From CALCKW01 sp033852095 (GTDB taxonomy: Bacteria > Pseudomonadota > Gammaproteobacteria > CALCKW01): 64,000 nucleotides of DNA. The stretch lies in contig JAWSVD010000049.1 in NCBI GenBank assembly GCA_033852095.1, positions 1-64,000 on the forward strand. The letters run 5' to 3'. The position numbers and the translations under genes are program-made. This document shows positions 55,651 through 64,000 of the stretch, piece after piece. A model generated the notes under the pieces. That model worked only from the letters and a program-made list of their open reading frames with translations, was not told where the DNA came from and did not search any database. The first letter of the stretch is position 1. Every line of letters begins with the position of its first letter.

Positions 55651-56847
55651 TCAGAGTCCAAGCACCGCTTTGGCGATGATGTTCTTTTGAATTTCATTGG
55701 TGCCACCGTAGATGGTGACTTTTCGGTTGTTGTAATAATGCGGCGCAACATCGGGTGCAAAGAAAGGCTCGACCGCCTCCCCCTCAAAACCCATGTCATA
55801 TTGTTCAGGAACAAAGGGCAACGCATAGATCCCCGCCATTTCCATGGTCAATTCGTCCAGCATCTGCTGTACTTCAGTGCCTTTGATTTTCAGAATGGAT
55901 GACTCTGGCCCAGGCGCCTTGCCCGTCGCAACAGATGACAACACGCGCAGCTCGGTAAATTCCAAGGCAATGAGTTCGATCTCGGTTTGCAAAAAACGCG
56001 ACAAGAAGACGCTGTTCTTGCGCAGGTCTGGCACACCGGCCGGACGCTGATCGAGCATGTCTCTGAGGCGATTCAAACGCACCTTGGAAGTGGCAACCCC
56101 AGCGATGTTCGTGCGTTCATGGGTCAGCAGCACTTTGGCGTAGGTCCAGCCTTGGCCTTCTTCACCCACCAGATTTTCTGCGGGGACACGCACGTTATCA
56201 AAGAAGACCTCGTTTACCTCGTGGCGGCCATCCAACGTGATGACAGGCCTAACTGTCACGCCGGGTGTGCTCATGTCGATCAGCAAGAAGCTGATGCCCT
56301 GTTGCTTGCGCCCTTCATCGCTGGTGCGAACAAGACAGAAAATCCAATCCGCGTAGTGCCCCAGAGTGGTCCATGCCTTGGTACCGTTGACAATGTAGTC
56401 ATCGCCATCGCGTACCGCGCGTGTTTTCAAACCCGCTAAGTCAGACCCTGCATTAGGCTCGGAATAGCCCTGGCACCACCACGCTTTGCTCGACAAGATG
56501 TCCGGCAAAAAACGCTGCTTCTGCGCCTCGTTGCCGTAGGTGTAGATAATGGGTGCCACCATCGCTAGGCCAAATGGCACAATACGCGGCGCCTGAGCCT
56601 TTGCCGACTCGTTGTAGAAAATGTATTTCTGCGCTGCACTCCAGCCCGTTCCGCCGTATTCAACGGGCCAATTGACACCTGACCAACCCTTGTCATACAA
56701 GGCCTGTTGATAGGCCACGTAGTCTTCTCGCTCCAATCGCAAACCCAATGTGGTCTTCTGTTTGACCTGATCGGGTATGCCGTCTCGAAAAAACACACTC
56801 ACTTCGTCGCGAAACGCTAGCTCGTCTTCACTGAAGTCGATGTTCAT
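55651..56847 (-). CDS. Acyl-CoA dehydrogenase, PimC-like large subunit
   Basis: 398 residues from ATG 56847 (the frame is open to 56901 with an unrelated lead). FAD/substrate stretches include CQGYSEPNAGSDLAGLKTRA, WTTLGHYADWIFCLVRT and EGQGWTYAKVLLTHER. The C terminus is IYGGTNEIQKNIIAKAVLGL: the Glu at the usual catalytic position is Gly, as in PimC and FadE26-like proteins; the Glu in THERTNIAG is a candidate base. It heads the operon with the small subunit, etfB and etfA. A putative operator lies 78 bp upstream. Confidence 0.85.
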   Translation of the reverse strand: MNIDFSEDELAFRDEVSVFFRDGIPDQVKQKTTLGLRLEREDYVAYQQALYDKGWSGVNWPVEYGGTGWSAAQKYIFYNESAKAQAPRIVPFGLAMVAPIIYTYGNEAQKQRFLPDILSSKAWWCQGYSEPNAGSDLAGLKTRAVRDGDDYIVNGTKAWTTLGHYADWIFCLVRTSDEGRKQQGISFLLIDMSTPGVTVRPVITLDGRHEVNEVFFDNVRVPAENLVGEEGQGWTYAKVLLTHERTNIAGVATSKVRLNRLRDMLDQRPAGVPDLRKNSVFLSRFLQTEIELIALEFTELRVLSSVATGKAPGPESSILKIKGTEVQQMLDELTMEMAGIYALPFVPEQYDMGFEGEAVEPFFAPDVAPHYYNNRKVTIYGGTNEIQKNIIAKAVLGL

Positions 56848-56924
56848 CTCTATCACCAAACCGTTATTGAATGTTGCGGGCACTATACCACCCAGCAGCA
56901 CGAGGCATCAACTTTCGGTACTGT

Positions 56925-56941
56925 ATTCTGCTATGCGGTAT
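56925..56941. promoter_or_regulatory. Putative IclR operator, acyl-CoA dehydrogenase-etf operon
   Basis: ATTCTGCTATGCGGTAT, the best match to the shared motif, 78 bp before the start of the large-subunit gene. Confidence 0.65.
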
Positions 56942-57162
56942 TTGGAGAGTGATACTAACCCCCCATTTTGCCGTGAGGGTGAGACGGGTTTGATTTCTCT
57001 ACTCAGTGGGGATGCGCGAGGATACGTGCTGCAGGCAGGCATGGAGGAAGGCCGGGGCTAGTTGGCAAAGACGAAAATTCCCGAGCCATGTCGTAATACT
57101 CTCTTTAAAAGCGCGCACTGGCCGGAAGCGGCGAGAGAACGCAGAAAGCATTTCCTCTCAGC

Positions 57163-57191
57163 NNNNNNNNNNNNNNNNNNNNNNNNNNNNN
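57163..57191. other. Assembly gap (29 N)
   Basis: A run of 29 N between two acyl-CoA dehydrogenase genes. The true spacing is unknown and a repeat or mobile element could be hidden. Confidence 0.98.
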
Positions 57192-57282
57192 GGAAGAAGC
57201 TGGGTGTTGAGCACAACATCAACCCTCAACAACCACCCTTCGGGAGTGCCTCTGCATCCGCAATTTCCACACTGTCAGAGCA

Positions 57283-58536
57283 CTAGCTTCGATCCGGTGG
57301 CGTGAGATAAGCGCTCGTGCGCCCAAGGTAGGGCTCATGCTCTTTGATTTCCATGCGCGCAATTTTTCTCAGGTGCACCTCATCGGGTCCGTCAGCGTAC
57401 CGCAGCGCCCGCCCTTGCGACCACATATCCGCCAGAGGCGTATCTGGGCTCACGCCCATGGCGCCAAACGTCTGCATCGCGCGATCGACAACCGTGGTGT
57501 GCAGCGTCGGGATCACCGCCTTGATCAGGGAAATTTCTTTGGCCGCCGCCTTGGCCCCTACCTTGTCGATCATCCACGCCGCTTTCAGGACCAGTAGCCG
57601 CGCCTGCTCTATTTCCATTCGCGAACGCGCAATCCAATCGGATACTGCGCCGTGTTGATGCAGGTATTTGCCAAATGTCTTGCGCGTCTGCGAACGGTCG
57701 ATCATTAAATCCAAGGCCAGCTCGGCCTGCCCAATTGAACGCATGCAGTGGTGAATTCGCCCCGGCCCCAAGCGCGCTTGAGACATGGCAAAACCGTCGC
57801 CCTCAGCACCCAGTAAATTGCTCACTGGCACCCGTACCTGTCTAAAGACGACTTCACAGTGCCCGTGCGGGTTGAGGTGATTCATGACACTGATATTGCG
57901 TTCGACAGTGACGCCTGGCTGGTCATAGGGCACCAGTATTTGGCTCTGCTGGCGGTGCCGATCCGCGTTGCTGGGGTCCGTCTTTCCCATCACGATGAAC
58001 AGGCGGCAGTTTGGGTGGCTGGCGTTAGAGATAAACCACTTCCTGCCGTTGATGACGTATTCATCCCCTTCCCGCTGAATCAGGGTTTGAATATTCGTCG
58101 CATCTGAAGAGGCGACGTCGGGCTCCGTCATGGCAAATGCCGACCGTATTTCGCCGTTGAGCAAGGGCAGCAGCCACTGCTCACGCTGAGCCGGAGAGGC
58201 AAACTTGTGCAACAGTTCCATATTCCCCGTGTCCGGTGCATTGCAGTTGAATATTTCCGGGCTCCAGGGCACTCGACCCATTATTTCTGCCAGCGGTGCG
58301 TATTCCAAATTTGACAGCCTTGTCCCTGGTTCATCGTCGCGCAGAGCCGGTAGAAACAGATTCCACAAGCCTTCTGCTCGCGCGAGTTCCTTTAGCTCGT
58401 CCCTAAAACTCACCGGGAACTTTCCCGCTTGCAACTCGGCGCGGTGCTGCGCTATTCGCGGCACTATATGCTCTTCCATAAAGTGATTCAGTTGGCCCTG
58501 AAGTGCCTTTACCCTGTCGCTGTATTCAAAATTCAT
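57283..58536 (-). CDS. Acyl-CoA dehydrogenase, ACAD10/11-like
   Basis: 417 residues. FAD-binding AFAMTEPDVASSDATNI and INGRKWFISNASHPNC, then QTRKTFGKYLHQHGAVSDWI and MQTFGAMGVSPDTPLADMW near the C terminus. The length, the TEPDVASSDATNI stretch and the GVSPDTPLADMW C-terminal motif fit the ACAD10/11-like branch found in many proteobacteria. It is 92 bp after the quinone-oxidoreductase-like gene on the same strand and likely in the operon that starts at 61443. The substrate is unknown. Confidence 0.88.
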   Translation of the reverse strand: MNFEYSDRVKALQGQLNHFMEEHIVPRIAQHRAELQAGKFPVSFRDELKELARAEGLWNLFLPALRDDEPGTRLSNLEYAPLAEIMGRVPWSPEIFNCNAPDTGNMELLHKFASPAQREQWLLPLLNGEIRSAFAMTEPDVASSDATNIQTLIQREGDEYVINGRKWFISNASHPNCRLFIVMGKTDPSNADRHRQQSQILVPYDQPGVTVERNISVMNHLNPHGHCEVVFRQVRVPVSNLLGAEGDGFAMSQARLGPGRIHHCMRSIGQAELALDLMIDRSQTRKTFGKYLHQHGAVSDWIARSRMEIEQARLLVLKAAWMIDKVGAKAAAKEISLIKAVIPTLHTTVVDRAMQTFGAMGVSPDTPLADMWSQGRALRYADGPDEVHLRKIARMEIKEHEPYLGRTSAYLTPPDRS

Positions 58537-58628
58537 TGTCGAGACCTCGGTATTAGAAATGCTTTTAGAGCGAGCCCGCCTGTAGAGACGGCCACTCAGA
58601 GGATTAAGTAACAGCCCGGCGATGGATG

Positions 58629-59612
58629 TTATGCGCCGGGCAGCAGCACCATTTTCCCCGCCACTTTCCTGCCCATCACGGCATCAAGCGCGGCTTTGGC
58701 CTGTGACAGAGGCATCTGTTGATCAATGTGCACGCTGACCACCCCACGCTGATACCAATCGAACAGCTGCTGCATATTGTCGGCAAAAGTAGCGGGCTCT
58801 CGGCGCGTGAAAGCGCCCCAGAACACACCGACCACGGAGAATTCCTTCACCAGCGCAAGGTTGACCGGCAGACTGGGGATGTCCCCACTGGCAAAGCCGA
58901 TCACCAGCAGCCGTCCATTGGCTGCCATCGCGCGAGCGCACTGGCCAAAGGCTTTGCCACCCACCGGGTCATAGACAACGTCCACGCCCTTGCCCTCAGT
59001 CAGCTCTTTCAGCGCTTTGCGCAGATCTGTGTCTTTGTAGTTGATCAGCTCATCTGCGCCGTGCTGTTTTGCCACCGCCAGCTTCTCCGCGGACGAGCAG
59101 GCGGCTATCACGCGCCCGCCCATTGCTTTGGCGACCTGCACCGCTGCCAGGCCCGTACCACCTGCAGCACCTAGCACCAAGACGGTTTCACCCGGCTGTA
59201 ACGCGCCGCGCTGCTTCAGCGCATGGTGGGCGGTGCCGTGCGCTAGCACCAGCGCGGACGCATCCGCGAAGGGCATGTCCTGCGGTAGCGGCATCAAGCG
59301 TGATGCCGGGCAGCACACCATCTCGGCGTAGGCACCGTAGTGAAGGCTCAAAGCCATCACCGCATCGCCCACAGCCACCCCCTGAACGCCCTCACCCAGG
59401 GATTCCACCACGCCTGAAAATTCACTGCCAGGGATCAGTGGCAGTGCAGGTTTAGCCTGATACAAGCCCTGCACCAACAGGCCATCCGGGTAGTTGACCC
59501 CCACCGCCCTCACCGCGATACGCACTTCGCCGAGTTTGGGTTGAGGGTCTTCGATCTCACGGTACTGGAGCGCATCGATGGGCGCATACTCTTCGCAAAC
59601 AATTGCTTTCAT
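58629..59612 (-). CDS. NADPH:quinone oxidoreductase-like medium-chain dehydrogenase
   Basis: 327 residues, zinc-free MDR family. Rossmann motif VLVLGAAGGTGLAAVQVAKA, then YDPVGGKAFGQCARAM and QQLFDWYQRGVVSVH. These enzymes reduce quinones, enoyl-CoA or alpha,beta-unsaturated carbonyl compounds; acting as an enoyl-CoA reductase in this beta-oxidation cluster is conceivable. It lies between two acyl-CoA dehydrogenase genes on the same strand. Confidence 0.9.
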   Translation of the reverse strand: MKAIVCEEYAPIDALQYREIEDPQPKLGEVRIAVRAVGVNYPDGLLVQGLYQAKPALPLIPGSEFSGVVESLGEGVQGVAVGDAVMALSLHYGAYAEMVCCPASRLMPLPQDMPFADASALVLAHGTAHHALKQRGALQPGETVLVLGAAGGTGLAAVQVAKAMGGRVIAACSSAEKLAVAKQHGADELINYKDTDLRKALKELTEGKGVDVVYDPVGGKAFGQCARAMAANGRLLVIGFASGDIPSLPVNLALVKEFSVVGVFWGAFTRREPATFADNMQQLFDWYQRGVVSVHIDQQMPLSQAKAALDAVMGRKVAGKMVLLPGA

Positions 59613-59655
59613 GGCTGTTTGTCTATTTCCTGTTGATTAAGATCCGGTCGTTGAT

Positions 59656-61443
59656 TTAGAAGCATTCGTCTGCCATCGCGTAACAGGTGTCGTCATTCAC
59701 TGACAACAAAGCGCAGGCACGCTCAACTTTGCTCAACTCCCAACGGTAGAAGTACTGGCAGGCTTGAATTTTCCCCCGGGTGAAATTGTCCCTGCGCTGC
59801 GAGGACTCGGCAGCAATTGCTTGCTTGAGCCACATCCACGCAACTACCGTGTGGCCAAAGGCCTCGAGGTAGAGCGATGAATTGGCGAGATACAATTCGG
59901 TGGGCACCTTCGCAGCGAGTTCGAGCAATGATTGCGTTGTGCGTTTGAGTAAGGCCAAGACCTCGGCCAAGCGACCACGGAACTCGGCCAAGGCAGGGTA
60001 TGCATCTGATGCCTGCAAAGTTTGATCAATCGCTTCACACAACACCGTGAAAGCACGGCCCTCGCGCATCAGTACTTTTCGGCCCAAGAGATCCATGGAC
60101 TGAATGCCCTCGGTGCCTTCATGGATGGGATTGAGGCGGTTGTCGCGGTACATTCGTTCGACCGGGTATTCACGCGTGTAGCCATAACCTCCGTGCACTT
60201 GAATGGCCAGTGAATTCGCCTCAAGGCAGTATTTGGACGGCCAGGATTTCAACACAGGTGTGAGAATCTCAAGCAGCAGGGCCGATCTCTCCCGCTCTGC
60301 ATCATCATCACTGTTCGCTTTCAAATCGACCAAGGAAGCACCAAAAAGGGACAGACACAAAGCCCCTTCTACATAGCTTTTAGACGCCAGCAGCATGCGG
60401 CGAACATCTGCGTGTTCGATGATGGCAAGCGGAGCGCTTGTGGCGTCTTTGCACGCGGGGTGCCGGCCTTGTGGTCTCTCGCGGGCGTAGTCCAGTGCGT
60501 GTAAGTAAGCTGTGTAGCCCAGAGCGACGGCCCCCACACCCACGCCTATCCTCGCCTCGTTCATCATCTGAAACATATAGGCAAGGCCGCGCTGTGGCTC
60601 ACCGAGCAAATAGGCCACCGCACCGCCCTGCTCACCAAAGCTGAGCAGGGTCGAGGTGGTGCCGCGGTAGCCCATCTTATGGATGAGCCCAGCCAAGTGG
60701 ACGTCGTTCCTTGGCCCTGGCTGCCCGTCTGCACCGGGCAAGAACTTGGGCACCAGAAACAGCGACAAGCCCTTCACACCCGCAGGCGCGTCTTTGATCC
60801 GGGCTAATACCAGATGCACGATGTTCTCGCCGAGATCGTGATCGCCGCCCGAGATGAATATTTTCTGCCCCACCAGACGGTACACTCCGTCCGCATGCAG
60901 CGTGGCGGTGCTGCGAATATCCCCGAGTGATGAACCCGCTTGCGGCTCGGTCAGCGCCATGGTGCCGCTAATACGCCCGTCCAGCAGCGGTGCGAGATAT
61001 TGCTCTTTGAGCTCGGCGCAGGCGAAATTTTTGATCACATTGGCGTTTGCGCCACTGAGAGATGCATAGGCCAAGACAGAGACATTGGCTGCGCTGAAAA
61101 TCGCCTTGCTTGCGACAGACACAGTAAAAGGCAACTGCATACCGCCCAACTCATAATCTTGTGTCGCAGCGCCGAAACCCGACCCGTAATACTGCCGCAG
61201 TGCAGCATGAACCTCTGGCCGCAGCTTCACCTCGCCTGCATCGAACTGTGGCTCATGCTCATCGAGCGTGGCCGCACTGGGGGCAAAATAATTTTCGGCG
61301 ATCGACTCGGCAGTGTCGAGCGTCGCATCGAAGGTCTCTCGGCTGTGATCGCCGAAACGCGGCAGCCCCGTCAAGTCCTGCACCTTCACAACCTCATACA
61401 ACAGGAATTCAAGATCACGGCGATCGATCAGTTTTGACGACAT
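59656..61443 (-). CDS. Acyl-CoA dehydrogenase, large C-terminal-extended type (DmdC/FadE-like)
   Basis: 595 residues from ATG 61443. The core includes TMALTEPQAGSSLGDIRSTA, GQKIFISGGDHDLGENIVHL and NPIHEGTEGIQSMDLLGRK. The last is the Glu-containing motif of this branch. A C-terminal extension (about 470-590) carries an acyl-CoA dehydrogenase C-terminal domain. Such proteins act on medium- or long-chain, branched or 3-methylthiopropionyl-CoA. It heads an operon with the quinone-oxidoreductase-like and ACAD10/11-like genes, and is divergent from the FadJ-like gene. Confidence 0.9.
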   Translation of the reverse strand: MSSKLIDRRDLEFLLYEVVKVQDLTGLPRFGDHSRETFDATLDTAESIAENYFAPSAATLDEHEPQFDAGEVKLRPEVHAALRQYYGSGFGAATQDYELGGMQLPFTVSVASKAIFSAANVSVLAYASLSGANANVIKNFACAELKEQYLAPLLDGRISGTMALTEPQAGSSLGDIRSTATLHADGVYRLVGQKIFISGGDHDLGENIVHLVLARIKDAPAGVKGLSLFLVPKFLPGADGQPGPRNDVHLAGLIHKMGYRGTTSTLLSFGEQGGAVAYLLGEPQRGLAYMFQMMNEARIGVGVGAVALGYTAYLHALDYARERPQGRHPACKDATSAPLAIIEHADVRRMLLASKSYVEGALCLSLFGASLVDLKANSDDDAERERSALLLEILTPVLKSWPSKYCLEANSLAIQVHGGYGYTREYPVERMYRDNRLNPIHEGTEGIQSMDLLGRKVLMREGRAFTVLCEAIDQTLQASDAYPALAEFRGRLAEVLALLKRTTQSLLELAAKVPTELYLANSSLYLEAFGHTVVAWMWLKQAIAAESSQRRDNFTRGKIQACQYFYRWELSKVERACALLSVNDDTCYAMADECF

Positions 61444-61781
61444 GCAGCCAACTCTCCAGTAGCAGCCCCGCTGTGGAGGCCTGTTCAACAAACTCAGCAG
61501 AAGACGAAGCCGTAAAACGGGTCAATCTTCAGTGAAAACCATATATTGTTTTGTGGAATATACTACCGCCTAGCAGAACATATCAAGGTCAATGACATCT
61601 TTGCATACCTCGACCAGGTGACTTCAGGCCAGCAACGTCTGGCCCGATCAAGACCGCTGTGCGAAATTATGTTTTACATTTACTGATTCAATCCGTAGGA
61701 TGCCCTTTATCAAACGCTCAGATCACAGACCCTGTCGTGATCCGGTGCACCGCTTACAGACCCACGAGGCAGAATGACTCC
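61444..61781. other. 338-bp divergent promoter region
   Basis: Between the acyl-CoA dehydrogenase (minus) and the FadJ-like gene (plus). It contains the putative operator at 61563-61579 and an AT-rich stretch (61543-61565) suitable for a promoter. An upstream in-frame start for the FadJ-like gene at 61659 is not supported by the family N terminus. Confidence 0.7.
61563..61579. promoter_or_regulatory. Putative IclR operator, divergent dehydrogenase/FadJ region
   Basis: Read on the minus strand as GTTCTGCTAGGCGGTAG, sharing TGCTAGGCGGTA with the iclR site. It lies 120 bp before the acyl-CoA dehydrogenase and 203 bp before the FadJ-like gene, so it could control both. Confidence 0.6.
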
Positions 61782-63875
61782 ATGAACAACACTGTTTCTC
61801 TTGAACGGCACGGCAATGTCGCTGTCATCACCGTCAACAACCCGCCAGTCAACGCCCTGTCTTTGTCTGTGCGCGAAGGTTTGCGACAGAATCTCAACCT
61901 TGCAGCCGCGGACGATCAAATCGCCGCTATCGTGATCTACTGCGAGGGGCGCACCTTTATAGCGGGGGCCGATATAAGCGAATTCGGCAAGCCCATGCAA
62001 GAGCCCAGCTTGCCGCAGTTGCTCGCCGGCATGGACACGATCAATAAGCCAATGGTGGCCGCAATTCACGGCACGCCACTGGGCGGAGGCCTCGAGACGG
62101 CCTTGGCATGCCACTACCGTATCGCCACAAAGACAACGCGCGTTGGCCTGCCAGAAGTGAAACTGGGGCTGATCCCAGGCGCTGGCGGCACACAGCGACT
62201 GCCACGATTGATCGGTGTAGAAGCGGCACTGGACATGATCGTCACTGGGCGTCAGGTCAAGGCAAACGAAGCCCTGGAGCTGGGCTTGGTTGACCGCCTC
62301 TGCGAGGGTGAGCTGTTTCCCGCGGCGCTGGACTATGCGCTGGAGCTTCTCGACAACGACGCCCCGGTACGCCGCAGCAGCTCGCTGGCGATAGACACGA
62401 CGCCATTGGCTGCCAGTTTTTTCGACAACTCTCGTGCTGCTCTGGCAAAGAAAAAGCGCGGCTTTGAAGCCCCTCAGGCCTGCGTGGACGCCGTGGAGAT
62501 TGCTACAAACAAGCCCTTTGCTCAGGGTATGGCAGCGGAGCGTGAGCTATTCATCAAGTTACTTGGCTCCACGCAATCCGCGGCACAGCGGCATTTGTTT
62601 TTTGCGGACCGGCAGGCACACGTCATTGAAGGCCTGGACAAATCAACACCTACACGAGAGATCTCGGACATCGGGGTGATCGGTGCGGGCACCATGGGCA
62701 CCGGCATAAGCATCAACTTTCTCAATGCGGGGCTGCCTGTCACCCTGCTCGAACTCAAGCAAGAGGCCCTGGAGCGTGGTATCAATACCATCAGGGATTA
62801 TTACGAGGACAGAAAACGCAGAGGAAGAATGAGCGCCGCCCAAGCGGACGCTTGCTTTGCACTGCTTCGCGGCACACTGGACTACGCGGACTTCGCAAGC
62901 TGCGATCTGATCATAGAAGCGGTGTTTGAAAGCATGGCCGTGAAGCGTGTTGTATTCGAAGCGCTGGATAAATCCTGCAAAGCAGGAGCCATACTTGCAT
63001 CAAACACGTCCACATTGGACGTGGACACCATCGCTGCCTTTAGCAAAAGACCTGCGGACGTCATCGGACTGCACTTCTTCAGCCCCGCGAATGTCATGCG
63101 CTTGCTCGAGATCGTGCGCGGTGAAAAAACCGCCGATGATGTACTGGCCACCGCGATGAAGCTGTGTTCCACTATCAATAAAGTGGGCGTTGTCTCGGGT
63201 GTTTGTGACGGTTTTATCGGCAATCGAATGCTCAAGGGTTACGGCCGAGAAGCCGGCGCGTTGCTGCTCGAAGGCGCGCTTCCCGCGCAAATAGACGCCG
63301 CCATGGTTGCGTTTGGCATGGCCATGGGCCCCATGACCATGGGCGATCTGGCGGGGCTCGACGTCGGCTACCGCGTGCGCAAAGAACGGCGCGAGCGCGG
63401 CGAGCTCGTGCCCGCCGCAGACGGCGCAATTGCTGATCGTTTAGTGGAGATGGGCCGCTTAGGGCAGAAGTCCTCCGCAGGCTATTACCGCTACGAGCCA
63501 GGTTCCAGAGCAGCGCTTGAAGACGATACGGTGACTGAAGTCATTATCGACACCGCAAAGAGTCTGGGCATTACACGCCGAGAGATCGGTGACGATGAAA
63601 TCGTACAGCGCCTTATATGCCCCTTGATCAATGAAGCGGCCCTCATCCTCGAGGAAAACATAGCGCAACGGCCCGGTGACATAGATGTGGTTTGGGTCAA
63701 CGGCTACGGCTTCCCCGTCTATCGAGGTGGCCCCATGTTCTATGCAGACAGCGTCGGCCTGCCCGCTATTCTCGAAACCCTCAACGACTACCACGCCAAG
63801 TACGGTGAGGACTGGGCCCCCGCCCCGCTCATCAAAAAGCTGGTCAGCGAAGGAAAATCATTCTCGGATCTCTAG
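61782..63875 (+). CDS. Enoyl-CoA hydratase/3-hydroxyacyl-CoA dehydrogenase fusion, FadJ/PimF-like
   Basis: 697 residues from ATG 61782. The N-terminal crotonase domain (about 1-190) has GRTFIAGADISEF and the catalytic region HGTPLGGGLETALACHY, LPEVKLGLIPGAGGTQRLPR. A linker is followed by the NAD-binding GVIGAGTMGTGISINF (about 302) and hydroxyacyl-CoA dehydrogenase domains (HFFSPANVMRLLEIVRG, GFIGNRMLKGYGREA). The length and domain order fit FadJ and PimF. It hydrates the enoyl-CoA and oxidises the 3-hydroxyacyl-CoA. A thiolase gene appears to start 113 bp downstream, as in fad/pim operons. Confidence 0.93.
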   Translation: MNNTVSLERHGNVAVITVNNPPVNALSLSVREGLRQNLNLAAADDQIAAIVIYCEGRTFIAGADISEFGKPMQEPSLPQLLAGMDTINKPMVAAIHGTPLGGGLETALACHYRIATKTTRVGLPEVKLGLIPGAGGTQRLPRLIGVEAALDMIVTGRQVKANEALELGLVDRLCEGELFPAALDYALELLDNDAPVRRSSSLAIDTTPLAASFFDNSRAALAKKKRGFEAPQACVDAVEIATNKPFAQGMAAERELFIKLLGSTQSAAQRHLFFADRQAHVIEGLDKSTPTREISDIGVIGAGTMGTGISINFLNAGLPVTLLELKQEALERGINTIRDYYEDRKRRGRMSAAQADACFALLRGTLDYADFASCDLIIEAVFESMAVKRVVFEALDKSCKAGAILASNTSTLDVDTIAAFSKRPADVIGLHFFSPANVMRLLEIVRGEKTADDVLATAMKLCSTINKVGVVSGVCDGFIGNRMLKGYGREAGALLLEGALPAQIDAAMVAFGMAMGPMTMGDLAGLDVGYRVRKERRERGELVPAADGAIADRLVEMGRLGQKSSAGYYRYEPGSRAALEDDTVTEVIIDTAKSLGITRREIGDDEIVQRLICPLINEAALILEENIAQRPGDIDVVWVNGYGFPVYRGGPMFYADSVGLPAILETLNDYHAKYGEDWAPAPLIKKLVSEGKSFSDL

Positions 63876-63988
63876 GAGCCTGCGCGACGGAGTCTCAGCT
63901 ACCGCGCAGACCCCTAGCCCCCTAGCGAGCAATTAACTACAGTGCCTGGCTGCAGAAGATCAGGCGCTAAATTAACGGAGCACTACTC

Positions 63989-64000
63989 ATGAAAGAAGCG
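63989..64000 (+). CDS. Start of a probable thiolase gene (only four codons in window)
   Basis: ATG at 63989 with GGAG nine bases upstream, encoding MKEA before the window ends. Many acetyl-CoA acetyltransferases begin MKEAVIVS, and a thiolase is expected next to a FadJ/PimF-like gene. This is a guess from four residues and context. Confidence 0.4.

Larger units (their letters stand above)
56848..57282. other. 435-bp intergenic region with a 29-N assembly gap
   Basis: It contains the operator-like site at 56925-56941 and a weaker match at 56882-56900. The N run (57163-57191) marks unsequenced DNA of unknown true size. The open frame across it (57062-57286) joins unknown bases and is not a gene I can support. 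Confidence 0.7.

Noticed and set aside
57062..57286. Open frame across the 29-N gap
   Set aside because: About ten residues are unknown, and the known parts show no recognisable domain.

Overview
The window looks like a chromosomal contig piece from a marine-type gammaproteobacterium of the Pseudomonas/Cellvibrio/Haliea kind (inference). The reasons are moderately high GC, class-typical gene orders (proA-nadD-rsfS-rlmH, maf-rng-yhdP-tldD, ubiG-mupP-yciK-like SDR, efp-epmA), and proteins such as YhdP, EpmA, PmbA/TldD and MipA. No rRNA, tRNA, insertion sequence or CRISPR array was seen. Two runs of N (45226-45228 and 57163-57191) mark unresolved assembly positions.

Layout. 1-3.3 kb: a minus-strand amino-acid-type catabolic set (PLP ammonia-lyase, M24 hydrolase, EutA-like Asp/Glu racemase cut by the window edge). 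3.5-6 kb: a TSUP transporter, then an AT-richer AraC regulator/flavin reductase pair. 6-8.4 kb: a PabB-PabC fusion and an acetyltransferase with a seven-copy hexanucleotide repeat. 8.4-21.4 kb: conserved housekeeping blocks (pmbA, tldD, yhdP, rng, maf, rlmH, rsfS, nadD, proA). 21.6-28.3 kb: an MscS channel, a two-component pair and a large secreted beta-helix protein with two carbohydrate-binding-like modules. 28.5-38 kb: yaeQ, HIT, ubiG, mupP, SDR, mipA, prmB, SCO, psd, epmA and efp, plus a 44-residue membrane protein.

38-41.7 kb: two unusual genes. One encodes a protein with REC-, PAS- and degenerate EAL-like regions. The other (40004-41653) encodes a protein whose first 300 residues look like a Cas6 CRISPR-RNA endonuclease, followed by a tail that resembles a shrunken reverse transcriptase without its catalytic centre. 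No array, cas1 or effector gene is nearby. This is the most unusual item in the window.

41.8-64 kb: a catabolic island. It has a TRAP transporter, an IclR regulator, two thiolases (one only begun), 3-hydroxyacyl-CoA dehydrogenase, ETF, ETF:ubiquinone oxidoreductase, four acyl-CoA dehydrogenases, a quinone-oxidoreductase-like protein, a FadJ/PimF-type fusion enzyme and an outer-membrane channel-like protein. A paired large/small acyl-CoA dehydrogenase, a PimF-like fusion and a 3-oxoadipyl-CoA-type thiolase suggest beta-oxidation of dicarboxylyl or alicyclic acyl-CoA compounds, with electrons passed through the island's own ETF and ETF-QO to ubiquinone. A recurrent 17-bp near-palindrome (consensus RTTCYGCTATRCGGTAT) lies before dctP, iclR, the ETF-QO operon/porin, the acyl-CoA dehydrogenase-etf operon, and the divergent dehydrogenase/FadJ pair. 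It lies 76-78 bp from the start codon in three cases. I read it as the operator of the local IclR protein, uniting the island into one regulon.
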